From UBA4874 sp002399435 (lineage in GTDB: Bacteria; Bacillota; Clostridia; Caldicoprobacterales; DTU083), in assembly GCA_036823195.1 (NCBI GenBank), contig DAISGI010000011.1, positions 5,769 through 69,768 of the forward strand: a stretch of 64,000 nt of DNA, in the 5' to 3' direction. How positions within the stretch are numbered: position 1 is the first letter of the stretch; the number at the start of each line of letters is the position of its first letter. A program made the position numbers and the translations under genes. Below, piece after piece: positions 48,853 to 58,246 of this stretch. The notes under the pieces were generated by a model. The model did not search any database. It was given only the letters and a program-made list of their open reading frames with translations, and was not told where the DNA came from.

Positions 48853-49813
48853 ACATTTCCCGTATCCTTTCCCGGATGGATTCTTTTGAAAGACGGTTCT
48901 GCCTGCCCAGCAAGATAATCCGCACCGTTTTGATTTCATTTTTCCTGGCAAGGAGATAAGCTGCCAGCGGACTGACAGTAAAGGAATGATATTTCTCAGG
49001 ACGGATTTCCCGAATCAGATGATTGTCACACCACAGCTCGAAGGTGGAAAGGGACTTTTCCAGCTCCGGAACTCCTTCTGCATATACGGTATGCCGCAGA
49101 TATTCACAAATCTCCTCCAACCCGGACTCCGCAGCCCCGGCAAGAGCTTCGACATCCAGGGTATCGCAGGCTGCCAGCGCATTGCGGGTCCATTCCGGAG
49201 ATTTACCGGTTTTCCATGCACGCACTGCAATCCGGATATCTGCCTGGGCCACCGTTTGTTCCGCATATCGTCCGAGAAATTCATTGTCCTGGGCTGTCCC
49301 GGCCTGATGAATAGCCTCCAGGGCAGCCTTGTCCACAATTCTGTCACAAAGCTGTCCATCCCCGGTGTGCATCAATGCCTCATAGGCCTCTCCGGCGGGA
49401 TCCCGCATTCTCTCCGGCAGCAGGGAAAAATCCCGGCTTTGAACTGCCTCCATAATTGTGGCAGAATCCACAGTCCCGTGTCGGACAAAGGGAGATTGTC
49501 CTTCTTTCCCTGCATACACCAGCTTGATTGCCGTCTTCAGATTCTGATAGTCATTAGGATACCTCAGTATGTCGAATACCGACATATCCTCCACCAGTTC
49601 CTCCATCAGTGCCCAGGCTTTGTCCCTTTCCTCAGAAAGCATCTGTTCCACGTCGGTGTGACCTTTCCCGCCCCACCCTTTTTCCGTAAGCAGACGCAGA
49701 CATTCTTCATAGCTTTTCGCCGCCATCAGCTGCTCTATAAAATCGGAGTTCAGCAGAAGCAGTTCCCTGGAACGAATTCGTGCAACGGCATAGGTATAAA
49801 GCTCTTCCGCCAT
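48845..49813 (-). CDS. atpC: V-type ATP synthase/ATPase subunit C (d-like)
   Basis: 322 residues, almost all helical, with three similar bundles as in the funnel-shaped C/d subunit. The family start is TYAVARIRSRELLLLNSDFIEQLMAAKSYEECLRLLTEKGW. It joins the central stalk to the membrane rotor ring. It is 21 bases after subunit E and overlaps subunit F by eight bases. Confidence 0.94.
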   Translation of the reverse strand: MAEELYTYAVARIRSRELLLLNSDFIEQLMAAKSYEECLRLLTEKGWGGKGHTDVEQMLSEERDKAWALMEELVEDMSVFDILRYPNDYQNLKTAIKLVYAGKEGQSPFVRHGTVDSATIMEAVQSRDFSLLPERMRDPAGEAYEALMHTGDGQLCDRIVDKAALEAIHQAGTAQDNEFLGRYAEQTVAQADIRIAVRAWKTGKSPEWTRNALAACDTLDVEALAGAAESGLEEICEYLRHTVYAEGVPELEKSLSTFELWCDNHLIREIRPEKYHSFTVSPLAAYLLARKNEIKTVRIILLGRQNRLSKESIRERIREMYV

Positions 49814-49834
49814 GGTATTTCCTCCTTCCCGGTA

Positions 49835-50428
49835 TCAGGCAAATAAGAATTCATGGACTTTATCCTGCAGGACATCGTGCCTGCTTTCAAACAAAGCCTC
49901 AAAGGAGCAATTCTCCTCCACTTCGCCGTATACCAGGACAAAGCCTCCGTCTATGGGTCTGGTTTCCTGAGAAATCTTCAGGGAACCGCCCCTGGCGGAA
50001 ATGGCCTGATTCAACAAAGCTTCCAAACCGGAAGGAAGGCGGTCCCGATCCTTTAAGCAGAACAGGATCTGCCCGTCCTGCGGCAGAGCATATTGTTCCA
50101 CCATCTCCCGGATTCGCCTGAAGTACTCGTCTTCGCTGCTCTCCAGAACAGCCTTCCTCGCCTTTTGGATCACATCTTCGATCATCTGTTGTTTGGCAGC
50201 CAGAATGGTCTTTCGCTTCTGCAGGGATGCAGAAGACTTCGCACGGGCAATCCTGTCTGCCTGCTCCACCGCAGACTGCCGGGCAATCCGCCCGCATTCC
50301 CTTTTTGCTTCTTCTTCTTTTTCCTTCAGGATCTTTTCCGCCTGCTGCTGTGCCGATGCGATCTTTGCATCGGCAGTGCTGCGGGCCTCGGACAAGATCT
50401 GAGCCAGTATTTTATCCAAGCCTGACAT
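49835..50428 (-). CDS. atpE: V-type ATP synthase/ATPase subunit E
   Basis: 197 residues. The N-terminal long Ala/Glu/Lys-rich helix (about 1-100) pairs with the G/H subunit as the peripheral stalk; the C-terminal globular domain binds the head. The start 50428 (MSGLDK) has GGAG six bases upstream, while the TTG at 50440 is that site itself. The operon order K-E-C fits clostridial and enterococcal V-ATPases. Confidence 0.92.
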   Translation of the reverse strand: MSGLDKILAQILSEARSTADAKIASAQQQAEKILKEKEEEAKRECGRIARQSAVEQADRIARAKSSASLQKRKTILAAKQQMIEDVIQKARKAVLESSEDEYFRRIREMVEQYALPQDGQILFCLKDRDRLPSGLEALLNQAISARGGSLKISQETRPIDGGFVLVYGEVEENCSFEALFESRHDVLQDKVHEFLFA

Positions 50429-50453
50429 ATTTTTCTCCAATCTCTGATGCCTG

Positions 50454-50942
50454 TTATATATTCACGGAACCAATCCCGGTAACCGCCAGAATGGAGATCA
50501 ACAAAGCAAGAATCGCATAAGTTTCCACCATTGCCGGGAAAATAATGGCTTTTCCGGATTGATCGGGGCGTTTGGCAACCATTGCAATACTGGCAACGGC
50601 TGCGCGTGCCTGACGAATGGCAGACCAATAGCCTACAAATATCATTGGCAGACAGGCGATAAAATAAAGCAGTCCCTTGTAGAGGGAAACATCGGAAGAA
50701 CCGCCGAGAATCCCAATCTGTGTCAGAGTAATAAAGGCGATCAGCAAGCCATAAATTCCCTGTGTACCAGGCAAAAGCTGAAGAATCAAGACCTTTCCAA
50801 ATTTACTGGGGTCTTCCGTAACTACACCAGCAGCTGCCTCACCAGCCATTCCCACACCCCTTGCGGAGCCGATGCCTGACATAACTGCCGCCAGTACTGC
50901 ACCCAGCAATGCAAAAAACACGCCCATATTTTCCATAATCAT
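50454..50942 (-). CDS. atpK: V-type ATPase membrane rotor subunit K, sodium-type
   Basis: 162 residues, four membrane helices (two fused hairpins). LLPGTQGIYGLLI gives T60, Q61 and Y64; IRQARAAVAS gives Q111; and MVETYAIL gives E140. These line up with the Na+ ligands described for Enterococcus hirae NtpK (Thr64, Gln65, Tyr68, Gln110, Glu139). So the enzyme most likely moves Na+, not H+; this is an inference from those residues. The first hairpin lacks the carboxylate, as expected for a fused K subunit. It overlaps subunit I by ATGA. Confidence 0.95.
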   Translation of the reverse strand: MIMENMGVFFALLGAVLAAVMSGIGSARGVGMAGEAAAGVVTEDPSKFGKVLILQLLPGTQGIYGLLIAFITLTQIGILGGSSDVSLYKGLLYFIACLPMIFVGYWSAIRQARAAVASIAMVAKRPDQSGKAIIFPAMVETYAILALLISILAVTGIGSVNI

Positions 50943-52954
50943 GTTTCCTCCTTAATTTCAAAGTATTTCGTATGAACAGCAAAGGGAGTAAACTCCTTTC
51001 CCCCGCCTTCATAAAACTTGCCAAAAAACTCAACAAATGATAACCGGTTGGTATGTACATAAGCCCCCAGCAGATTTATGGCCATATTGAGAGCGTGACC
51101 GATCAGAAAAACAACCGCAAACAGCACCGCACCCATGACACTGTCGCCAAACATGGCGCCCATCTGATTAATCACTGTTGCGATGACACCGGTGGCAAGG
51201 CCAAGGGCCAGCAGGCGGGAATAGGAAAGAATATCGCTCAGATAACCGGTTACATTATATAATCCATAAAGGCCTTTCAAAATACGCTTGAACCAGTTGC
51301 GGGATTCCCTTCCTGCTGTAAGGATAATTCCCGCGCCGGCAACTGCGGCGATACTGCCCGCTGCTTTTCCCACAACAGAAGGCAGGACAAAATTCAGTCC
51401 GAACATCCCGGCAAATTGTGAGCTGGAAAGCAGGACAACAATGAGCCCGCCCACCAGCAGATACCAGAATAGAACGTCATAAACGGCATCTTTGTACTGC
51501 TTCGCCCGGATACATTGAACCAATTTGGCTCCCAGGCCCGTGAATAAATGAAGAACGCCAACTGCCATGGAAAACACAAGCATCTGCATGGGGTCATTGA
51601 CAGGCTCAAACCACAGAGGCGGGACAGAAACCGTCCTGTGAAAAAATGTAGTCGATACGATCTTCGTCACATCTCCAAACCAGCTGCCAAACATGGCGCC
51701 CCAAAATGTTGTGGAGATACCGCAGAAGAAGAACATACGCAGGGTTTTCTGCATTCCAGGTTCCATATTTTTGTATTTCCGCAGGCAGAATCCGCAGCCG
51801 AGTACCATCAGCAAACCATACCCCGCATCGGACAGCATCAGCCCGAAAAGAATATAATAGAAGATTGCCATTAAAAACGTCGGATCGATTTCCCCTTTTC
51901 CCGGCAGGCTGAAAGATCGTAAAACGCCTTCCACCGGTTCGGCAAACTTGTTGTTTTCCAGCAGAATCGGTACGTCCGCATCCCCGGAGGGATCTTCATA
52001 TTCCACCAATAAATCAAATTGTTCATTCAGAATGGCAGCGGCAGTGTCCGCCTTTCGCGCCGGAATGTAACCTTCCAGAAAGAAAGCATGCCGGGACTGC
52101 AGCAATCGCCCTGCGACATCCGCTTTTTCCTTTCTAATGGCATAGCAGTCCAGCATTCCCTTCAGACTGTCACGCTGCCCGGATAAGTCCCGGATTTCCT
52201 CCTCTGCCGTATCCCGGGCTTTCTCCAACCTGTCTTTCTTCTCCTTCCATTCCTGCATCTGCCGGATGGGGAGAGTCGGAACGGATGCGGATGGATAGGC
52301 AAACCCCATGCTTCTCAGTGCATTTTCAACCGGGCCGGCATCCCTGCGGAGACAGAGCAAAACAATACAGACCTGTTCCCTGGTCGAACTGACGATTTCC
52401 AGATGAACCGCATCCACCGCCGGAAGCCGGTCGAACAGGGACGCAAGGAGTTCGTCCCGGGACATTTCACCGGTCAGGGACCCGATAAATGCAGCCACCG
52501 ATTTTGTTCCCCGAAACTGCAGGGGAAGATCCAGACTGCTCCAGGGAACCAAAGAATCCATCTGTACCTGGAGCTTCTCCATACCTGCCCTGTATTCTGA
52601 AATGGTGTCCGATAATTCCCGGATATGTTTTGCTGTCTCCAGGATCTCTTCCTGTTCCCCGTCCAGTTTCTCATACCTCTTTCGGGAAAGCTCCTGTTTC
52701 CCGTTCAGTACATTCAGCATGGGTTTCTTTTCCGGTACATGACGGTCCAATATCTCCAAAGCTTCCTGCACGACTGCTGCCTGCTTTTCCAGCAGCAATT
52801 TTTCAGAGGAAACATCATATTTATAAAACGCATTATCTTTCCTGTTGATATCATTGATCTGAACCGTGCCGCAGCGCTGCAGGACATCCAGCACCGCTCT
52901 GCGGTCCTTTTTCAATCCAATCATTGAAATATGCTTCATCGGCAGTATTGCCAT
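50939..52954 (-). CDS. atpI: V-type ATP synthase/ATPase subunit I (a-like stator)
   Basis: 671 residues. The cytoplasmic N-terminal half (about 1-350) has two coiled-coil arms and an alpha/beta module (MKHISMIGLKKDRRAVLDVLQRCG). The C-terminal half has about eight membrane segments including YSRLLALGLATGVIATVINQMG, where the conserved Arg faces the rotor. It forms the ion half-channels. GGGAGG precedes ATG 52954. Confidence 0.95.
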   Translation of the reverse strand: MAILPMKHISMIGLKKDRRAVLDVLQRCGTVQINDINRKDNAFYKYDVSSEKLLLEKQAAVVQEALEILDRHVPEKKPMLNVLNGKQELSRKRYEKLDGEQEEILETAKHIRELSDTISEYRAGMEKLQVQMDSLVPWSSLDLPLQFRGTKSVAAFIGSLTGEMSRDELLASLFDRLPAVDAVHLEIVSSTREQVCIVLLCLRRDAGPVENALRSMGFAYPSASVPTLPIRQMQEWKEKKDRLEKARDTAEEEIRDLSGQRDSLKGMLDCYAIRKEKADVAGRLLQSRHAFFLEGYIPARKADTAAAILNEQFDLLVEYEDPSGDADVPILLENNKFAEPVEGVLRSFSLPGKGEIDPTFLMAIFYYILFGLMLSDAGYGLLMVLGCGFCLRKYKNMEPGMQKTLRMFFFCGISTTFWGAMFGSWFGDVTKIVSTTFFHRTVSVPPLWFEPVNDPMQMLVFSMAVGVLHLFTGLGAKLVQCIRAKQYKDAVYDVLFWYLLVGGLIVVLLSSSQFAGMFGLNFVLPSVVGKAAGSIAAVAGAGIILTAGRESRNWFKRILKGLYGLYNVTGYLSDILSYSRLLALGLATGVIATVINQMGAMFGDSVMGAVLFAVVFLIGHALNMAINLLGAYVHTNRLSFVEFFGKFYEGGGKEFTPFAVHTKYFEIKEET

Positions 52955-53010
52955 GGAACCTTGCCTCCCTTAAGATCCAATCCTTCTCTGATCCGCAATG
53001 GTACAGGGAA

Positions 53011-53370
53011 TCACAGAATATTCGACAGAATCCATTGAATTGCCGTTTGCTCCTTTTCCTCAGCGGATTTTCGGAGTGATTCCGTTTCCTTTTCCGCCTG
53101 ACGCAGAGTCTTTGTAATCAAATCCGCTCCCTGCTGCCCTGCTGCCTCCAGATCAATACGGGCTTTTTCCCTTGCTTCACTGATTCGTTTTTCATATCTG
53201 CCATTCGCCTCATTTTTGGCGTCCGCAATCATTTTAGCACCTTTTGCCGACGCGTCCTTCACGATCTGATCGGCTTCCTGCTCTGCCCTGCGGATGGCTT
53301 CCACCGCTTCCTTCGCCAATTCAACCACCACCGTTTCCGATATACTGACGATATATGTAGAATAAATCAT
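53011..53370 (-). CDS. V-type ATP synthase/ATPase subunit G/H (peripheral stalk)
   Basis: About 119 residues, one long charged helix (EAVEAIRRAEQEADQIVKDASAKGAKMIADAKNEA), the partner of subunit E in the peripheral stalk. It is the first gene of the operon. The start is uncertain: ATG 53394 overlaps a TATAAT box, ATG 53370 has no clear ribosome site, and GTG codons near 53337 would give a length nearer the family norm (about 105). I list the middle choice. 53395-53586 upstream holds the presumed promoter and a 15-bp repeat. Confidence 0.8.
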   Translation of the reverse strand: MIYSTYIVSISETVVVELAKEAVEAIRRAEQEADQIVKDASAKGAKMIADAKNEANGRYEKRISEAREKARIDLEAAGQQGADLITKTLRQAEKETESLRKSAEEKEQTAIQWILSNIL

Positions 53371-53441
53371 GTTCCGGTACGAAATTATTTCCATTATATC
53401 AAATACTGAATGGATTATCCAGAACTACATCTTCCTTTTCA

Positions 53442-53471
53442 ACCTTTTCCATTCACACCTTTTCCATTCCG
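53442..53471. repeat. 15-bp tandem repeat, two copies
   Basis: ACCTTTTCCATTC(A/C)(C/G) at 53442 and 53457, between the V-ATPase operon and the SGNH gene. Confidence 0.85.
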
Positions 53472-53544
53472 CTGTTCCTCCGTTCCCATGCCGGATCGCT
53501 GCGCCAAAATCCTTCAGCCGATGAGATTGATAAGAGGCAAAAAT

Positions 53545-53570
53545 GGCAGGAAGGCCTGTCAAAGGCCTCC
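53545..53570 (-). terminator. Terminator of the SGNH hydrolase gene
   Basis: GGAAGGCCT/AGGCCTCC with a 5-base loop; on the minus strand TGCCATTTTTGCC follows. It isolates the V-ATPase operon from the upstream gene. Confidence 0.7.
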
Positions 53571-53586
53571 CGTTACCAACCTCCCT

Positions 53587-54210
53587 TTATAAAGACTCTG
53601 CAGCCTTCAGCCAATGCCGGCATATCATGGCATGTCCCTCCGCCGTTGGGTGTACCCCGTCAGCCGCCCAGAACCGCGGATCCTTTCGGGAAGAAGCGGC
53701 GGCAAAAATCCCGTCCAGCGGTACCAGCGCGGCGTCAAACTCCCTTGCCAGCTCCCGGACGACATCGATCTTTGGATTTAAGTCCTCCCGCCAGGAAGTC
53801 TTTTGCTCTTCCGTTACCATCAGCAAAAAAGGTTCCATCAGAATAATATCGGCGTCCAGATGCTCCCGGACCTGCGACAGAATCCTGCGATAGTGGTCCC
53901 GAAAGACTTCCGCAGAAGTGGGATCTTTCCGATCAAACCTTCTCCAGGTATCATTGATGCCAATCAATATGGATACTACATCCGGTTTCACATCCAGGCA
54001 GTCTCTCTGCCACCGGTTTACAAGATCAATGGATCGGTTGCCGCTGACAGCCCGATTGATAAACCGGACATTTTTCTCCGGATGCAGCGCGCCGTACAAG
54101 GCCGCTGTTATACAGGGATATCCTGTACCCAGATAATGATCATCTTCCCGGCTTCTGCCACAGTCCGAAGTGCTGTCTCCCTGAAACAAAACCAATGCAT
54201 CCTTTTTCAT
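53587..54210 (-). CDS. SGNH/GDSL hydrolase
   Basis: 207 residues. Block I is LVLFQGDSTSDCGR (Ser nucleophile), block II has AVSGNRSIDLVNRW (Gly), block III VSILIGINDTW (Asn), and block V WAADGVHPTAEGHAMI (Asp and His), a complete SGNH set. It is an esterase or acetylhydrolase; many relatives de-acetylate xylan or other glycans. No signal peptide, so the protein is probably cytosolic. Start 54210 has GGGAGG upstream, and the longer frame is rejected because it runs into the neighbour. Confidence 0.9.
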   Translation of the reverse strand: MKKDALVLFQGDSTSDCGRSREDDHYLGTGYPCITAALYGALHPEKNVRFINRAVSGNRSIDLVNRWQRDCLDVKPDVVSILIGINDTWRRFDRKDPTSAEVFRDHYRRILSQVREHLDADIILMEPFLLMVTEEQKTSWREDLNPKIDVVRELAREFDAALVPLDGIFAAASSRKDPRFWAADGVHPTAEGHAMICRHWLKAAESL

Positions 54211-54280
54211 TCGACTCTGCCTCCCAGCTAAATGATTGCTCTGAACTATAATGTAATTATATTTCTCCTGCCGGTATTTC

Positions 54281-55177
54281 TCAATTCTCCGGCAAGTCTT
54301 TCCCTTTCCTGTCCTCAAATCCATCCAGACAGGAAAAATGAACCCCGTCCTTCTTCCATCCCCACAGGGAATCCAGGTTGACATTCTGTGCGGATTTGAA
54401 GATCGACTGGTCAATCCCGCTGTTGGATTCCTTCAGCTTTGCGATCAGTTCCTTGACCTCCCGGCGCTTGCTGGAAGTCTTCTTCGCCGCCACCACACAA
54501 CCGCAGTTCATGGCGGGAATCCCGTTATTGGAAGTGAATCTTTTGATGTCTTCCTCATGGATATAGCACATGGGACGGATCAATTCCATATTTTCGAAAT
54601 GCCGGGCCCGGAGTTCCGGGCGCATGGTCTTGAATTCGCCGGCATAGAACAGGTTCAAAAGTGTCGTCTCAATGATATCATCAAAATGATGTGCCAGCGC
54701 CAGCTTATTGCAGCCCAGCTCCTGTGCTTTCCCGTAGAGAGCGCCTCTTCGCATCCGTGCGCACATATAACAGGGATAATCCCGGGCAATGTGATCCACA
54801 ATCCGGAAGATATCCGTTTTGAACAACTTTACCGGAATGTTAAGATACGCACAGTTCTCCAGCAGCAGCTGCCGGTTGGTCTCATGAAAGCCCGGATCCA
54901 TGGAAATAAACTCCAGCTCAAAGTGGCAAACCCTGTGCCTCTCCATTTCCTGAAACAGCTTTGCCATCAAAAGGCTGTCTTTCCCCCCGGAAACCGCAAC
55001 GGCGATCCGGTCCCCTTCTTCCACCAGTTTATAGTCCCGTACAGCTTTATTGAACTTTGCCCACAGGTATTTCCGATATTTCCTGACAATGCTGCTCTCA
55101 ATTTCCTTTAGCGGCTTCCTCTCCGAAAGGGAAATACCTGCCTCACAGCCGCTCCCTGCCAGATTCTCCAATCCCAT
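54281..55177 (-). CDS. TtcA-like tRNA 2-thiolation enzyme (PP-loop ATPase)
   Basis: 298 residues. The PP-loop AVAVSGGKDSLLMAKLF, the CYMCARMRRG pair and a later NCGCVVAA cysteine segment match the TtcA branch, which carries an iron-sulfur cluster and thiolates tRNA C32. In Firmicutes this branch is less studied, so the target position is inferred. Start: ATG 55177 is used, but TTG 55171 sits at a better distance (8) from GAGG, and ATG 55198 would overlap the upstream gene. It follows the DUF3810 gene by 4 bases. Confidence 0.85.
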   Translation of the reverse strand: MGLENLAGSGCEAGISLSERKPLKEIESSIVRKYRKYLWAKFNKAVRDYKLVEEGDRIAVAVSGGKDSLLMAKLFQEMERHRVCHFELEFISMDPGFHETNRQLLLENCAYLNIPVKLFKTDIFRIVDHIARDYPCYMCARMRRGALYGKAQELGCNKLALAHHFDDIIETTLLNLFYAGEFKTMRPELRARHFENMELIRPMCYIHEEDIKRFTSNNGIPAMNCGCVVAAKKTSSKRREVKELIAKLKESNSGIDQSIFKSAQNVNLDSLWGWKKDGVHFSCLDGFEDRKGKDLPEN

Positions 55178-55181
55178 CACC

Positions 55182-56312
55182 TCAGTTTCCCTTTTCATAG
55201 CGATATTGTGCCAGCAGCAGATCCACCATTCTGCCGTAACTGCGCTCCCCATCCTCCTGATGATTGGCTTTCAGATACAGGTCATTGGACCGGGAGGAAG
55301 CCCTCCGGATAGGACCGTCGTATTTTTCCTGATACTTGCCGTTCTCGGCCAGATCTCTCCGTACCTTTTTGTCCAGCCCGTTATACAGCTCCCGGTATGC
55401 TTTCCCGTCCAGCCCGTAAACCGTATCCAGGGTATAATCCAGGGCAAACAGTGCACCGGCATATTGAAAGTCTGCATCCGGATGAAGACTGCAGGTCAGA
55501 TAGGCAATATAATTGGCCTCATCTTCCCTGGCAAATCCCAGCTGGTGTGCCATTTCATGCATCATGGTGGACAGAATCATGGGAGTCGGGATTTTCATAT
55601 TGACATTGGACTCCACGGTAAACGGGCAGTAGATCCCCCAGATATGCGTATAGGCGATGGCAGGTGAGAACAGCAGCGGCTTCGGCCTGCTGCGGACCCC
55701 CTTCAGCTCCGGCACATAACGGGAAGCCGCTTCATATCCCCTGTAACATCGCCGGAAGCCCCCTTCCGCGCCGCCAAAGGGTATCATGACTCCGGACGGA
55801 TTTTCTGAAACATCTTTTCGCAGGGTATTGGCGTCCTTTGCCAGCTTTTGCGACATCTGAACCAGTTCTTCCGTGGAAGACGGCTGAATTTCCAGGCCGG
55901 TAATCTCGGAAAAGCTCAGGCGATTGTAGTTGAATCCCCAAAGTACAAGAAACAGGGAATCAATCAAACTGACTGCAAGCAGTGCATTGAGGACAAAGTT
56001 CCGCAGCCGGATCCATCTGCCCCTGCGGTCCCGGATCATTCCCCGGATCAGAGCTGCCAGCCTCCACAGGACAATCAGCAGCAGAGCAGCCGCAAGCATC
56101 TCTCCCACGGAAAAGGGAATCCACCCCAGCAATTTGCCGATTAGCCAGGATATCCCTTTATATATCCCTCCGGAATAATATTTCTCGGTCCATCGACTGT
56201 GTTCCCTGGACAGGGCGCTCAACAGCCAGCCAAGAGGGAGCAACAGAATCAGCCAATATTTATTGAAACTCTTTCGCCTTTCCCCAAACAATGCAGACTT
56301 TCGTGAAAACAA
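55182..56312 (-). CDS. DUF3810 membrane protein with HExxH motif
   Basis: 376 residues. Three membrane segments in the first 140 residues, then an extracytoplasmic domain with MMHEMAHQLGFAREDEANYIAYL, i.e. HEMAH plus a downstream Glu, the gluzincin-like zinc-protease signature of DUF3810. FNYNRLSFSEITGL fits the family too. Substrate unknown. The start is a TTG at 56312 without a good ribosome site and is uncertain. Two duplicated promoter-like segments (56326-56414) lie directly upstream. Confidence 0.82.
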   Translation of the reverse strand: MFSRKSALFGERRKSFNKYWLILLLPLGWLLSALSREHSRWTEKYYSGGIYKGISWLIGKLLGWIPFSVGEMLAAALLLIVLWRLAALIRGMIRDRRGRWIRLRNFVLNALLAVSLIDSLFLVLWGFNYNRLSFSEITGLEIQPSSTEELVQMSQKLAKDANTLRKDVSENPSGVMIPFGGAEGGFRRCYRGYEAASRYVPELKGVRSRPKPLLFSPAIAYTHIWGIYCPFTVESNVNMKIPTPMILSTMMHEMAHQLGFAREDEANYIAYLTCSLHPDADFQYAGALFALDYTLDTVYGLDGKAYRELYNGLDKKVRRDLAENGKYQEKYDGPIRRASSRSNDLYLKANHQEDGERSYGRMVDLLLAQYRYEKGN

Positions 56313-56325
56313 ACCATCTCATCCC

Positions 56326-56414
56326 AACTGCTTCAAAATATCGGTTTCTATTATATAGCACAAACATTCCAACCGCTTTAGAGTATCGGTTCCTATTATA
56401 GCACAAACTGTCGG
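56326..56414 (-). promoter_or_regulatory. Tandemly duplicated extended -10 promoter segments
   Basis: 56326-56370 and 56371-56414 are imperfect copies (about 45 bp). On the minus strand one reads TTTGTGCTATAATAG and the other TTTGTGCTATATAATAG: TGn-TATAAT boxes. They should drive the DUF3810-ttcA pair. Confidence 0.65.
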
Positions 56415-56448
56415 ATTCGTGTTTATTCCCAATGAAAATGGAAGAAAA

Positions 56449-56474
56449 GAAAAAGCCCGGGGGGTGCCCGGACT
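56449..56474 (-). terminator. Terminator of the LysM/NlpC gene
   Basis: On the minus strand AGTCCGGG pairs with CCCGGGCT (one G-T pair), followed by TTTTTCTTTTC. Confidence 0.8.
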
Positions 56475-56512
56475 TTATTATGTATTATTTATTGTTTTCC
56501 CGGCTTTTCCGG

Positions 56513-57967
56513 TTATTCCAGAATCCGCCTTGCTCCTTTAAAGTTCGTCGAAAAATAATGTTCGCTGAGTCTCTTCGTCATGATTTGTTTATGACTGTTC
56601 GATGCATGAATGAGCTGGCCGCCTCCTATGTAAATTGCAACATGACCTACCGGACCGCCTGGTGTTCTGGAGAAAAGCAAAATATCTCCGGGAGCCAGAT
56701 CTGCCCTGGAGACCGGTCTGCCGTTGGCAGCCTGTGCCCCAGACACTCTGTTCAGCTGATACCCAAAATGTTTATATACATAAGAAGTAAATCCGGAACA
56801 GTCAAAGGCATTGGGCCCATTCCCTCCATGTACATATGGCTTCTTCAACTGCTTCAAAGCAAAGTTTACTACTTCAGAAGCTCGTGCAGGAACTGTGCCG
56901 GATGCCCAATTGGCCGATCCCTGGCTGGCAACAGTAGCGCGGGTTCTTCTGGAAGTGCTTCCCCTTGAAGTATTCCTCACCACGGGCTCGGGCTTTTTCG
57001 TCCCTTTGGCTATAATCTTGCTGACCGGCTGCTCCACAATGTTCTCTGCCAGGATCTCCCGGCTGACCTCCTTGCCGTTTTCCCGGACAATGTTTACCTG
57101 GATCTCCTTCTTCCCGTTGTGGCCTTCCTGAACGGTCCTGGATTTTCCTACGGGAAGGTTCTTATCCTCTTTCTCTTGTGTGCCAAACGGGATTTCTTCC
57201 TGGTAGGTGGACTTTTCCTTTGTCGCAACGGACAGCAGTTTCTTTTCAGCGGACAGCTCAATCTCCTGTCCCGGCTTGATATTGGAAACGTCCAGCCCCG
57301 GATTCAATGCCAGAATGTCGTTGACGTGGGTCTGATTGGCACCGGCGATTGCCCACAGGGAATCGCCCTGCGCAACCGTATATTTTTTCTTTTCTTCCTG
57401 GTTCTGGCGAAGCATATCGGTCGCTTCCTGTTCCTCCTTCACTTTGGCATAAGGAACCTTCTCCGGTTCGACCTTCACATCCTCCACAAACTTTACTTCC
57501 TGGACCTCGTTCGCCGCAGTTTCAATGGACTTCACAAAAGGTGCCTGAATTGCGTTTATGATATGATCTGCCTGTTCTTTGGAGCATACATGGCATACCG
57601 TTTTCCCGTTCACCTTAATCGCAAAGGCCTCTGCCTCAATATCCACAGCCTTCTCTATGCTCTCTGCCATCTTGTCTTCGCTGATATCCTCTGCCTTTCC
57701 GGTATCTACTTCCTTGAAATGGACATCCGAGATGATGTCAACGTTGTCCGGATATTTCTCCTTTAAATCCTTCAACACATCGTCATAGTAATTCAGTCCT
57801 TTGGCTGCATGTCGAATTACTCCGACCGACACGTCATTGACATACATCTCATAGGCCCCTGCGTTCTCCTTTTCCCTGACCATACGTCCGGCAGGAGCAA
57901 AAGATGTCAGCGTCCCTGCTGTGAACATACACATTGTAATAGGAAGCAGTATTTTGGATTTTTTCAT
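56513..57967 (-). CDS. Secreted peptidoglycan endopeptidase: LysM, G5 and NlpC/P60 domains
   Basis: 484 residues. A signal peptide (KKSKILLPITMCMFTAGTLTSFAPA) and an N-terminal helical region precede a LysM domain (YTVAQGDSLWAIAGANQTHVNDILALNPG), a G5 domain (EEIPFGTQEKEDKNLPVGKSRTVQEG), a Ser/Arg linker, and NlpC/P60 with DCSGF (C390), GHVAIYIG (H442) and IHASN (H454). It would bind and cut wall stem peptides (typically the D-Glu-diamino acid bond). Start 57967 has GGGAGGGGG upstream. A 200-base leader with pairing potential precedes it. Confidence 0.93.
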   Translation of the reverse strand: MKKSKILLPITMCMFTAGTLTSFAPAGRMVREKENAGAYEMYVNDVSVGVIRHAAKGLNYYDDVLKDLKEKYPDNVDIISDVHFKEVDTGKAEDISEDKMAESIEKAVDIEAEAFAIKVNGKTVCHVCSKEQADHIINAIQAPFVKSIETAANEVQEVKFVEDVKVEPEKVPYAKVKEEQEATDMLRQNQEEKKKYTVAQGDSLWAIAGANQTHVNDILALNPGLDVSNIKPGQEIELSAEKKLLSVATKEKSTYQEEIPFGTQEKEDKNLPVGKSRTVQEGHNGKKEIQVNIVRENGKEVSREILAENIVEQPVSKIIAKGTKKPEPVVRNTSRGSTSRRTRATVASQGSANWASGTVPARASEVVNFALKQLKKPYVHGGNGPNAFDCSGFTSYVYKHFGYQLNRVSGAQAANGRPVSRADLAPGDILLFSRTPGGPVGHVAIYIGGGQLIHASNSHKQIMTKRLSEHYFSTNFKGARRILE

Positions 57968-58246
57968 TTGATTGACCCCCTCCCAACTGGAATAAACCCC
58001 TGTAGCATTTCTGGCGTCCAGTTTCTGGTTTATCGCACCCGCATCTGATGATGTATTCATGACTTATGTTGCCTTCGTCACACCTGTGTCCTATGGTACA
58101 ATACTTCCCATCCGCGTACCATTCGTATTGCGTGTTACATCCGTATTTCAAATACATTACAATTCTGTTACACTAATAATTATATTCGACGTGGATATAA
58201 TAATTCCTCCTTTGAGCTAAAATATTTTATATTTTTTTAGTACAGT

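Noticed and set aside
57968..58180. Possible riboswitch in the leader of the LysM/NlpC gene
   Set aside because: The leader has GATAAACC pairing with GGTTTATTC and an inner CTGG-ACG-CCAG stem, with a GACGC element reminiscent of cyclic-di-GMP riboswitches. The rest of that consensus, and the ydaO core (GGGGAA, GGGTGAAT), are missing. A covariance search (Rfam GEMM, ydaO) would settle it.
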